The position numbers and the translations under genes were made by a program. The notes under the pieces are model-generated. The model was not told the DNA's origin, did no database searches, and saw only the letters and a list, made by a program, of their open reading frames with translations. Shown here in pieces: positions 26,201 to 38,200 of a stretch of 64,000 nt of DNA (its first letter is position 1; each line of letters starts with the position of its first letter). Origin of the DNA: Scilla litardierei (taxonomy: Eukaryota; Streptophyta; Magnoliopsida; Asparagales; Asparagaceae); the NCBI GenBank assembly GCA_030789695.1, contig CM061132.1, positions 162,527,442 through 162,591,441 on the forward strand, given 5' to 3'.

Positions 26201-29200
26201 CGGGTTGTGGGATACACGGACATCGATTGTAGGTCGATTGCACTTGTGGGGTTTCCGCAATTGGGCTAAAGGAAAGCTCTAGTTGTTTTACTAGAGTATC
26301 CGGAGGGGATCCGGGTGTTGCTGGATTAGGGCACCGGAAACAAGTCGGGGAAACTTGGGTGACACCGAACCAGGGTACTTTGCATGTTAGCTTTGCTTTC
26401 TTGCTTGGGTTGTTGATCATTTCTTTCATTCTGCATTTGTTGGTTAATTAGGGTTTTATTTGGCGTAAATTCCTTATAATTCTATAAAATACTATTCACC
26501 ACCCTCTAGTGTTTATTCCTCATAGCACATGGTCACTACAATTGGTATCAGAGTGAGGTAATAGATATGGCAACCAACAACAATATCACACGAAGCCCTT
26601 TTCCACCATATCTCATTGGACCCAACTATCAAATTTGGTGTGTAAAGATGAAGGCTTATATTCAATCCATTGGCGATGATTATTGGAAGCTTGTGGAGAA
26701 GCCCCTTCGTGCACCTACCACTTCCGAACATGAATGGACAATTGAGCAAAAAGAATTGGTGAAGAAACATCAAGAGGTAATGGTTATCTTGCTTGAGTAT
26801 TTATCTTATAACATTCTTATGCGTGTGTCCAAAGCAACAACGGCATATCAAATATGGCACATGCTAGCGGAGCAAGAAGAGTCCACCACGAAGTGTTCTT
26901 CCTCCAATGATGAAAGGGATTCACTCATGGGTTTGATGGGACGAGAGGACACCACTAAGGGTGACTCTAGTGACACATCAAGTGATTCGAGTGGAAGTGA
27001 TAGCGACGATGAAGAGGTAACAATGGATGATCTTAAAAGTGAACTTAAACAATTATTTGATAAATATCAAAAGCTTATACATAAATATTGTGATGCTAAG
27101 AATAAGATTGCTAGTCTCACTAACACATCTACATGTAGCATCTCTAACAATGACATCATTGTTGAGACACTCGCTATTGAGAAAGCAAGTTTGCTTACTC
27201 AAAATGGCATGTTGAAAAATGAGGTGGAGTCCCTCAAATCTCAACTTGATCGCGTTTCCATTGTGGATAGTGTAACGATCTTGAGATTGAAAATCTTCAA
27301 TCTCAAGACACTAGCTTGGGCATTGAGAATAAGGATCTCAAATCCCAAGTGCACGAGCTCACCACACATGCATCCACCTTGAATGCCACTATTTCTTCAA
27401 TTTCGAAGAAATATGAGCGCATGTCCTCCATTGTTGAGAGATTCAATAAGGGAAAGGACAATTTGGATGATTTGCTAAAGAATCAACTACCGGCAAACCA
27501 TCGTGTTGGCCTTGGTTATTCTAAGGCAAGTGCATCCAACGCACGCACCTCCTATAGTGAAGTAACTATAGATTTTGTGAGGCCATCCTCAGGTGCATCC
27601 ACGAGTGGTGTCTATAACAACTTGTGTAGTTCTACTACTAAGGAAACCATCACTCATATTCATCCCTCCTTTGCAAAGAAACTGATACGAACTAGGGTTT
27701 CGTATCAATTAATTTCAGAATTTAAAGAGGAAAAAAAATATAAAAAGGTGGAATTTTTGGATCTTTAAAATGCGAAGAACTGTGGAAATTGATAGATAAT
27801 GAGCCTCTTTCGAGAGGAGACTCGCTCTCCTAGCTTTGAATGTACGGAACAAAGCCTAAACACCCTCACAAATGACGCCTACAATTGTTCTTCACAAAAT
27901 AAGCATAAAATAAAATAAAGACGGCTAGCCCTAATTTATAGAAAAGTGGGGAATTACTAATCTAGTCTAAAATGACTAGAATACCCCTAACTAACCCACC
28001 TACGTGCTACCGCGTCTCCTACGGCGCACGTAAGTGACTAGAGGGGGGTGGGTCCCCCCTAGATAGCCGCCGGCCTCAAGTGGTGGGTGCGGGCTCGGGT
28101 CCGCATCAATACCGCCCCCTAAAAGAGCCACCTTGTCCTCAAGGTGGAGATCTGGCTTTGAAGGCCCCCGAGGGAAAACAGAGGCTAGGGTCACCTGTCA
28201 GAACCACCGTGCGACCCCCCTCCTGGAATTCCATCCTAAGCTGCTTCCAGTTCATCTTCACCTCGCCCAACCCCCTCAGCCACTGCACGCCCAAAATCAC
28301 ATCGATATTGTCCAACTCTAGGGGCAAGAAGTCCTCCACGATCTGCACCCCTTGTAAGGTCAGACTCAGCCCCTTGCACATCCCACTGGTCTCCTCCCTC
28401 CTTCCTGTCCCGGAGAGGACCGTAAACGTCTCCAAGGTGCTCACCTGCAACCTATGACGATCCACCAAATGTCGAGAGATGAAATTGTGGGTAGCCCCAC
28501 TGTCTATGAGTACCGTCACCGGCGCGTCGTCCAATCGCCCTGACAACTTCATGGTATGGTTCGTGGTTACCCCTACCAAGGAGTTCAGGGACACCTCAGC
28601 TACATCCAGATGTGCGTGCTCAACCTCGCTCCCTTCCGTCATCACTGGCTCCCCACCATCTGCATACTCCCCATCGTCTGGTTCTAGCACAATCTGCATC
28701 AGCCTGCTCGCACACCGATGACCGGGACTGAACTTCTCATCGCATCTGAAACAGAGGCCTGCAGCACGCCTCGCCCTCATATCAGCCTCAGTCATCCGTT
28801 TACCAGGGATCACTGCTCGGGTTTCCTCTCTCTTCATTTCCGTGTCCACTGGTGCTACTGTAACCCCCGGAAGTGGGGCCGGTGCTGTCTGACTATGCTG
28901 GCTCTGGGCTCCCCAAGTCCCCCGAATGCGTCTCTCCTCTGCATGCTTCTCCTCCGCCTTGTGGGCCAGGCGAAGGACATCCTCCAATGTCCCCGGACTC
29001 TGCATCCTCAGCTCTGCTCGGATAGAGGGCTTCAACCCCCTCATGAAATTCCCGATCATCACCTCGTCAGTCACCCCCTTCACCCTACTGTTCAACATCT
29101 CGAATCTCTCCACATAATCCCTGACCGTCCCCTCCTGCCTCAAAGCTGATAAGTGCTCGTAGAAATCTCCTCCCGGGGTATCCTGGAACCGGTCTAGTAT

Positions 29201-32200
29201 CAGTGCGGAGAGCTCCTCCCAAGTGCGAAAGGGTGTCCGTGCCGCCTTCCACCTGTACCATGCCAACGCCTTCCCCTCGAAGTAGATCTCTATGGCTCTC
29301 AGGACCTCCTCCTCCGTCAATCTCATCACCTGGAAGTACCGCTCCGCCCGGTAGATCCATCCGTCCGGGTCTGTGCCGTCAAAAATCGGCATCTTCAGCT
29401 TCATGAGGCGGCGGTCTGCATTAATGTCTCCCTGTGGACCCCCATCTCTACCGCGGTCTCCCCCACGGCCGAATCCTCCGCCGACTGCCTCAACGGGTCC
29501 TCCTCCGTCAGCCCCGTACAGCTCATCAGGCCACCCGGGTCGCTCCCACGCCTCGGGCTGGTAATGATACCCCGGAAACTCCTGCTGTCGCGCCATCATG
29601 GGTCCTCCGGCTCCTCTGGGCTGCTGTACCGGCGCTGTCCGTCCTCCAAAGTAGCCCCCCGGGCCCTGTCCCCGCTCCGGGAAGCCATCAAATGCCTGTC
29701 TGGGGTCCACCTGTGGTCTCGGTACCTGTGGGTGAGCCTCTGGTCTCCAAAATTGGGCTGCTGGAGCTTTAATCATCATGTCCCGGGCCCATCCGCCTCC
29801 ACCTGGCCCCCATGGGCATGTCTGCGCTACCGGGGGCCCTCGGAAAGTAGTTGGCGTCGACGCGGCCCCCAGGGGGCCGCCTGCACCTCGGCGGGCCCCC
29901 AGAGCTGGGCTGCAGGCCGGATCGGGGCTGCTGGGGCAGCGGCAGGCCTGAATGGGCCTGCCGATGTCGCAGCAGGCAGTTGGGCCTGTAGCGTGCTGCG
30001 CAGGCCCAACAGGGCCTGCAGTACTTTCCGCAGGCCCTGAGGGGCCTGCTGCAGTGGCCGCAGGCCCTGAGGGGCCTGCCGGGTTATCCGCATGCCCAGG
30101 AGGGCCTGCCGGCCCTGTTTCCTGCTGGCCGGCCCTCCTAGGGTTTTGGGGGGGCGTGTTTCGCCCCCAAGGTGTCGCCGTAGCCGTCATCCCCTCCGGT
30201 TGCTCCCAAATTGCTGATTCAAGGGTAGAATCTCCTTGATTTTCTCCCCCTTGAATCCCCTTGCCCCGATCTCTTTCCCTCTCCATCGTGAGGGCTTGGA
30301 GCATAGCCTTTATCTCCGGAATTGATGATGTAGCCTCCCTTAAAAACTTCAGATCTGAAGTTGCCTCCTTTAACCCTTGGATGTCCCTTGCCGTCTGCGC
30401 GGCGTCCCTTCGCATGCCCCGAAGCTCGGTTTGGATGTCCTCTTGCGAATGGGCGTGATCCTTGATGGATTCACCTAGGGTTTTCTTCAAGCCCTCGATC
30501 TCCCGGGTGAACTCTTCTCGAAGCCCTTGTACCTTCTCATCCACGACATCCGCCTTTGACCTCGTGCTCGTCGCCATTGGATCTTAATGCTCTGATACCA
30601 ATTTGATACGAACTAGGGTTTCGTATCAATTAATTTCAGAATTTAAAGAGGAAAAAAATATAAAAAGGTGGAATTTTTGGATCTTTAAAATGCGAAGAAC
30701 TGTGGAAATTGATAGATAATGAGCCTCTTTCGAGAGGAGACTCGCTCTCCTAGCTTTGAATGTACGGAACAAAGCCTAAACACCCTCACAAATGACGCCT
30801 ACAATTGTTCTTCACAAAATAAGCATAAAATAAAATAAAGACGGCTAGCCCTAATTTATAGAAAAGTGGGGAATTACTAATCTAGTCTAAAATGACTAGA
30901 ATACCCCTAACTAACCCACCTACGTGCTACCGCGCCTCCTACGGCGCACGTAAGTGACTAGAGGGGGGTGGGTCCCCCCTAGATAGCCGCCGGCCTCAAG
31001 TTGTGGGTGCGGGCTCGGGTCCGCATCAGAAACCCATCAAGGGTGGACATCAAAGGAAGGGACATGCTTTCATATACACCAATACACGTAGGAATGCCTC
31101 CACTCCTCACATTCCTACAAATGATGGTCTTTATGCTCCACACCCACGAGCACGTGCAAACACTCATTTGAGACACTCGCATGCACGTACTCATGCTCAT
31201 GCACCTTTACATGCTTATGATCACACATCACATCCACCTATGCATGCTTATTCTCATGATCATCTTCATGCATATACACCTCATATTCATCCACGTATGT
31301 ATGCAACACCACACCATGGACCATATGCCCATCATCATGCTTTTAGCACAACACAATGTTCCATACACATTTCCTCAGGCTCTTGCTAGATCTCATGTTC
31401 CTAGGCCACATGCACCACGTAGAGATCAACCTTTTGTGCATGCAACCACTAGGAAGAGGATACCCAAATCATACACTATTTGGGGTCCTAAGAACACTAG
31501 TAATCATGCTAAGGATATGTATGTGCAATCTTATATTCATGATATTATTTTGAATGATGATTATGTTGGGAAATCACGGTCCCTTGGACTTGGCTTCCAA
31601 AGGGCTAGTTTCGTTAACCCAACTTGCTTGGTACCATAAGCTTATATTCATTTTATGGGTACCAAAGCATTTGTGTTAAGAATTGGTTTACTCTTTTGTT
31701 TGCATTTTGGTCTTAGATGCTCATGTTTGTTAGAAACTTAAATTCATATTGAATTTGATTTCTATTGTTTGATTATTAGTAAATCACTGTGTTTAGGAGT
31801 TTCTTGTGTAGAATATCTAATACTTTTTCATGCAACACATGCTTTGGTTCATATTTATGTTTTGTTGCATGTGATGCATGTCATGCTTTTGGATTAATAT
31901 ACATATTTACTTTTGGTATATTTGGTACATGCATGTATATGGTTATATATTTATCTAGTTACATGATTACATGTTTCATTAATATTGTGTATGATTACAT
32001 TAGGATATGGGTTACAATAATTTGAATTTAGTTTGTTAAATTTGTTGCCTAAACCATAGGATCCAAAAAGGTTTTTGGATACCAAAATTATGTTTTCTAG
32101 GTTCAATCTACATTGGGATACCAACTCTACCAACTCCTTGATTTGCAAAGACTTTCATTCAAATGGAGTTGATGATGCTTAAGTGATGCACCAAAGTAGG

Positions 32201-35200
32201 GGGAGCTTAATGTAGTAAGTATATTCTTACATTTGGTATCCATGTGTGTTGGATGCATGTAGATGTCACTTTGTGTTTGAGACTATCTCATGCATATCCT
32301 ATGTTTGCATATTGTGTGTCTTGTACGTCATTCATGTCTATGTATTTCACGTGTGTCAAATTCTTGACTGATGTGCATTGTGTATTCATAATCCTTACTC
32401 ATATGTTTATTCGAGGATTATTAATAACATGTGGCTTAAAAAATTTCATGTTAGAACTAATGCTCATTTGCATGTTTCACACACGGGACACGCTTATATT
32501 TATGTTCCACTTCACAAGCGTGCATCCCAACTTCCTACTCATGCCACTACACAACCTCTACTTAAAAATCCCAAATCACTATCTTTTGGATTCCTAAGAT
32601 TGTTTCTAGGCATGGTATGAACACACATAGAATCGTATATTAGGAATGACATATTCTCATGCGACTATATATATAAAAATCAAACTCAGCCTTTATTTGA
32701 TTTCCACCTTGCTAACTCACTCTTATTGCACTTCATTGCTTGGGGAACCATGCTTGTATGATTACTTTTTGTACCCATATATATGTGAGTTCGTCCACTA
32801 CTCCCAAGTTTGTATAGTTTGTATGATTGTGTGGGAGTATGACAGTTCAATTGCTATCATGTTATGTTCTTCTATATGTCATTGCATTTCATTCATATTA
32901 TGTTGTGCATATAGATTAGTTGATTTCTCTGACCCTTGGTGATTTGTTATCAATTTGCACCTTCCTATCTTGTTGATATGTCAAAGGGAAAGAGAAATTT
33001 GGTTTTGAAAATTAATACTTTATGCTTTTCATGCACACTCTTTGTGGTATTACTTTTCATGCCTTCCTTCAATATGTGTTGTGCCGTGAATGTGTATTTT
33101 GTGCACATATGCATATTGAATGAGGAATCTTTCTAGCACACACTATTGTATTAGATGTGTGTATTCATAATGATGTTGCTTGACTAAATCATATGCATAG
33201 GAATTATTAGTATAGGTGTATCTAATTTCTAATGGTTGAGAATCTTTAATTTCTTATATGTATGATTTTCGTGATTATAATAACTCATATTAATGCATGT
33301 CATGCATTTCTATTGATGAGTGTTATTTACAATTGGTAAATGATTGGTTATTGGACTACTTGATTTTGTTCCTTAACTTATTGGATCCAAAAAGTTTTTG
33401 GATACCACCAATTGTTGAATTGTCAGATTGTTGTGCAAGATGCCTACTCTACACACTCCTTGGTTTACAAATGATGGATCAATTCAAAGGAAATGATGGT
33501 GCATTGGAAATGCACACATATAGGGAGAGCTAAATGGTTGTAAGTATGTGTTTTGTACAATTGGTATTTTAATATATTGGTTTTGACTACCATGTTTACA
33601 ATTGGTATTTTAATATATTCGATTTGTGTAATATAGCATACTTCTTCATTAGCTCATTCTTGTCACACCCTCATGAAGATTGTTTGTTTAGGTGACTACC
33701 TTGTTCATGTATGTCATATATGTCTTATTACGACTCATGTACCATGGTAGCTATAACATTCATATAATGAATTGGTTAGTTGCTTATTGATGTTCATATC
33801 TTTTTCATGCCATGAATAAGATTAATGATTTAGGATCGTTATGCATATTTGTTCATTGTATCACCACACATCTCATACTTTTCTTATAGTTTGTATGATT
33901 ATCTTTATGAGACGTATTGATATGATTTGGGGTGATCAATGTATGATACTTGTCATTTTAATTACTTCATGACTGATGTTTAGCTATAATTTTATTCAAG
34001 AGATCTTTCATGTCTATAGCTAAATCTTTCATGTATAATATTTTCACAAGTGACATAACACTCATTCATATTAGTTAGTGATCTTCAAGCTATATTTCTC
34101 ACTATGTCTTCTCTCATCTCATGCTCATATTTTATGCTATTTTCATGAGATATTAGAGATAACTTGTGCTATACACGATCATATAGCTTTATATTGTGTT
34201 TGATGATATGTATATTCTGTCATAGATATTCTTCCATGAATATATCTTGATGCACTATGATTTCTTTGATGCTACCAACGATTATATTGTGCTTACACAA
34301 GCTTTTTATTCTATTCGCACAATTGGTATGCATGCATGCGATGTTCATGATAACTTTATTTGTTTATGTCCTACCTTGTAACTTTGAACGTAGACTATCT
34401 TCATGCCTTTGCTCAAAAGATGTTTTGTCACATTATGCCTCATGTTGAATCCTTTGTGATAATTGAGCTATGATGAGATCATGTCTCTATTTGTTCACTT
34501 GGTTTCCTTCTCAAGTGATGTCATGATCTTGACATTATTTGCCTACTTTGCATATTTTGTTAGACTACAATTGGTATCATTTTTACAATTGGTATCATCT
34601 TTACAATTGGTAGACTATTTATATTGGATATCATCTTTACATGCTCTTGCTTGATGCCAGTTTTGAGCTTGTGATATAGTGCTTATCTTCCTTATGCTCA
34701 TGGTATTCCATGCTTATCATTGACTCATTATGTGAGTATCTATTCTGGAATGCATGCTAGTACTATGGTTCTTTTGAACATTGTTTCAATTAGTATCCTA
34801 GTGTGCTAGAATTGTGTATGCCATACGTTTTATGTTGTTTCTATCTCTATTTGGCATAACACTTTTGCATGATATAGATATTTGTGTATGCCCACATCGC
34901 ACACTTCACTTAGATTTGGTATGCTTACTTTTGGAGATGCTTTGTGGAGTTTAGCTGGAGATACTTTTGGAGATGATTTGGTATGCCTACAATTGGTATC
35001 ACATGCCATTATACTTAATTTGTGTTATTATTTCATAACATAACTTTGTACATATGGTTAAAAATTTCCATAGTCATATTTGTTGCATTTTTTATATTTG
35101 ACTTAGATCTCAGTTTATTGATATTATTTGTTGATCTATGTCATTGTGATGATTTTGATTCCACCATTATGTATTTAATCATGTTCATGCCATATGTCAT

Positions 35201-38200
35201 GCCCTTGCTCAAGGACAGTCTATCACATTATGCTTAATGTTATAAATTTTGTGATAATTGAGTTTGTTTGTGTACTTGACACTATTTGATCACTTGTTTT
35301 TCTTTCACAAGTGATGTCATGATTTTTGCATTGATTATCCGTATTCTTTAACATATTTATAGCTGGTAGCTACTGCTAATTATGCTATTGTCACTTTTTT
35401 AACACTGCTCACACTACTCTTTACAATTAGTATTTATTGTAATATTTTATCACATATACTTATTGCTTATCTTCTTGTGATAATTGAGGGTAGTTGAGTT
35501 GTTGAATATTTGCTCTTGCAATTGATATCTTTACTTTGATATCTTGTTTTAAATTGGTAGCTTATCTAGTTCACATTAGATATACCTTTTAGTTTTCCAC
35601 TCTACTTTTGCTTTTGTTGTTTCTATACCCCATGTCTTTTGGATAATGCCAAAGGGGGAGAGAAATAAACAAAGGATGTGCTTATTAAATGTTGAGTGTT
35701 AAACAATAACTTGAATCATATAGACTTTATGTATGATCGTTCATGTATATGATTCAGGGGAAGCATTGGTGATTACCTTGGTTTATATTGATTACATTAT
35801 ATTTTTATTGGTAATCATGCTCATGTTTATGATGTGTATCACCTATATGATTTGTATTGTGTACGCATATTATTTCTGGTCATTCATGCGATATATACAC
35901 AACCTCATGTGATACACACACTATTAACTGCTGAATGATGCTATTGATTATTGATATTAACTTGATTGGCATCATTGCAGGAGGAGTAAGTATATTTAAT
36001 GCACAATTATTTATTTTGTTTATATTTGGTTTGTCATCATCAAAAAGGGGGAGAATGTTGAGTATTGGACTCTCCACCTTGATTTTTGATGATGATCAAA
36101 CACAAATCATTGTGATTAACTCATGTGTTTGCAGTTAGCTAAAAGTCACCAATTAGATTCAAGAAGATCAAAAGTGACTACACGTGTTGATTCAAGTGGA
36201 GGACTTAGTAGATCAACAAAGGTGAAGCATTGGCTTGAAGAACTCAAAGTCTACCTCAAACATCAAGCCAATGGCATCAACAAATGAATGGAGATTCAAT
36301 CCAAAGAGAAGAAAGGAATGGATGAGTCAAAAGCTTCGAAGACTATGACGTTGGAGATATTCAAGTCATACAACTAAAAGACTCAAGACCATGAAGAATT
36401 ATAGAGATCGTCGCCAAATTACTTTGTACATCTCAAGCGACGTCCCAAGACTTCCTCAGAACGCGTGATCGTTGTGTCTGGAGCTTCGTTGAAGCTCAAG
36501 GAGTATTATTGAAGTTGATGGATTCAGAATCTCCATGATGAAGCTTTGAAGACGGTTTGTCGTGTTTACTTTTATGTCTTCTAGCTTCGGTTTAGTAGAA
36601 TGTTAAGCCTTGAGTAGTACTTGCCTAGAAATCTTCATAACTATCATCTCTTATCTCTAGGATTGCCTTAGAAGCCATTAGAAAGTTTCCCGTAGCTTAT
36701 CGCTTCTTTTCATGGCTTCATTTGCATCTTAGTTGGTTCAAGTAGAAGAACCAACCGACTAGATGACGATCTAGTCGGTTGGAAATCCTTCTTGAACCGA
36801 CTAGACATCCTTGCTAGTTTTAGCTCATTCACTGTTGATCAACTAGTCGGTCCAAGAAGGTTCACCGACCGACTAGATGACGATCTAGTCGGTTGGAAAT
36901 CCTTCTCAGACCGACTAGTTATCCTAATAAATTCAAGCCTATTTGTTGACCAATTAGTCGGTCCAAGAAGGTTCTCCGACCGACTAGTTGTCCAACTAGT
37001 CGGTTGGGAATCCTTCTCAGACCGACTAGTTCTCCTAGTGAAATTCGACTTCTTTGCTGTCAACTACTTAGTCGGTCTAAGAAGGCTCACCGACCGACTA
37101 GTTGTCAAACTAGTCAGTTGATGTTTCTTCTTAGACCGACTAGTTCTTCTATCTCTTGATTTCACTATCTTTGCTGTCAACCTTCTAGTCGGTCCAAGAA
37201 GGTTCACCGACCGACTAGTTGCAAAACTAATCGGTCAGTGATCCTTCTTAGACCGATTAAGCTGCTTCAGAAATAGAGCCGTTGGGCATTTAATGCTACG
37301 ATTTTTGTGACCGTTTTGTCTCTTCCTATATAAGTTTGAGTTGCTTCAAACCAGGAATTCAAGGCTGATATTAGAGACATTTTCACATCCAAGAGAAGAG
37401 CCATTCAGCTCCATTTCTAAGCTCTCTCATCTCACAAGAATCTCTCCCTTACTCTTTGAGCCCTAATTCCTCGAGAGAGATTCTCATTCTTTGTGAGCTA
37501 CTCAAGCTAGGAGCTTGAATCAAAGTCACCAACTTCACCCTAGCCATCTATTGCTGTCCATCTTGGTGGAGCTAGGTTTTGGTGCTAACTACTTCCTCAA
37601 AATCCATTCTTACCCCAAATTGGTAAGTATTTCTCAATGCATAGGATTTTGTGGTAAGAGCTTTACATTTCATTCACTATACATATAGATTATTGTATAC
37701 TCTCGGTTGTTGAGAGGGTTGGCTTGATCCCAAGTTGTGGGAGTCAAGATTAGAGTTTGCTCTTGATTTGTGAGAGTGTGCTTAGTCCCTAGTTGTGGGA
37801 TTAAGGTTTTGCGTGTTCCCGGGTTGTGGGATACACGGACATCGATTGTAGGTCGATTGCACTTGTGGGGTTTCCGCAATTGGGCTAAAAGAAAGCTCTA
37901 GTGGTTTTACTAGAGTATCCGGAGGGGATCCGGGTGTTGCTGGATTAGGGCACCGGGAACAATTCGGGGAGACTTGGGTGGCACCGAACCAGGGTACTTT
38001 GCATGTTAGCTTTGCTTTCTTGCTTGGGTTGTTGATCATTTCTTTCATTCCGCATTTGTTGGTTAATTAGGGTTTTATTTGGCGTAAATTCCTTATAATT
38101 CTATAAAACACTATTCACCCCCCCTCTCTAGTGTTTATTCCTCATAGCACAGGGTCACTACAAAAATTTCAATATAACAATCTATGTTTCTCTCTCTTTT

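Larger units (their letters stand above)
24438..26540 (+). repeat. 5' LTR of the outer retroelement
   Basis: 2,103 bp, starting TGTTGAGTATTGG and ending CACTACA. It includes a dyad-rich minisatellite and a TATA box. It matches the 3' LTR almost throughout, with scattered substitutions. Confidence 0.95.
27683..31028 (-). mobile_element. Nested gag-protease LTR element (TR-GAG-like, Ty3/gypsy)
   Basis: A complete small LTR element on the minus strand. LTRs at 30604-31028 (5') and 27683-28108 (3') have TGATGCGG...GTATCA ends, and an exact 5-bp target duplication GAAAC flanks it (27678-27682 and 31029-31033). A primer-binding site abuts the 5' LTR and a purine tract (TTTTAGGGGGCGG) abuts the 3' LTR. 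The single 812-codon ORF encodes gag and an aspartic protease, with no reverse transcriptase, RNase H or integrase. The LTRs differ by two substitutions and one A-run length change, so insertion was recent and after the outer element. Confidence 0.95.
24438..38162 (+). mobile_element. Non-autonomous LTR retroelement (LARD-like, copia-type gag) hosting a nested element
   Basis: Two long LTRs (24438-26540 and 36056-38162) in direct orientation are flanked by an exact 5-bp target duplication AAAAT (24433-24437 and 38163-38167). A primer-binding site (TGGTATCAGAG) follows the left LTR and a purine tract (AAAAAGGGGGAGAA) precedes the right one. The interior has only a damaged copia-type gag and then about 4.4 kb without coding sequence; I found no integrase, reverse transcriptase or RNase H. 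By hand alignment the LTRs differ at roughly 40-45 of about 2,100 positions, near 2 percent. A second element (27683-31028) sits inside gag. Confidence 0.93.

Noticed and set aside
28718..30239. Several plus-strand open frames of 60-160 codons
   Set aside because: They are antisense shadows of the GC-rich gag-protease ORF, which has the domains.
31003..31389. Separate histidine-rich protein gene starting at 31003
   Set aside because: The apparent start codon lies inside the inner element's LTR; the true frame is the interrupted outer gag.
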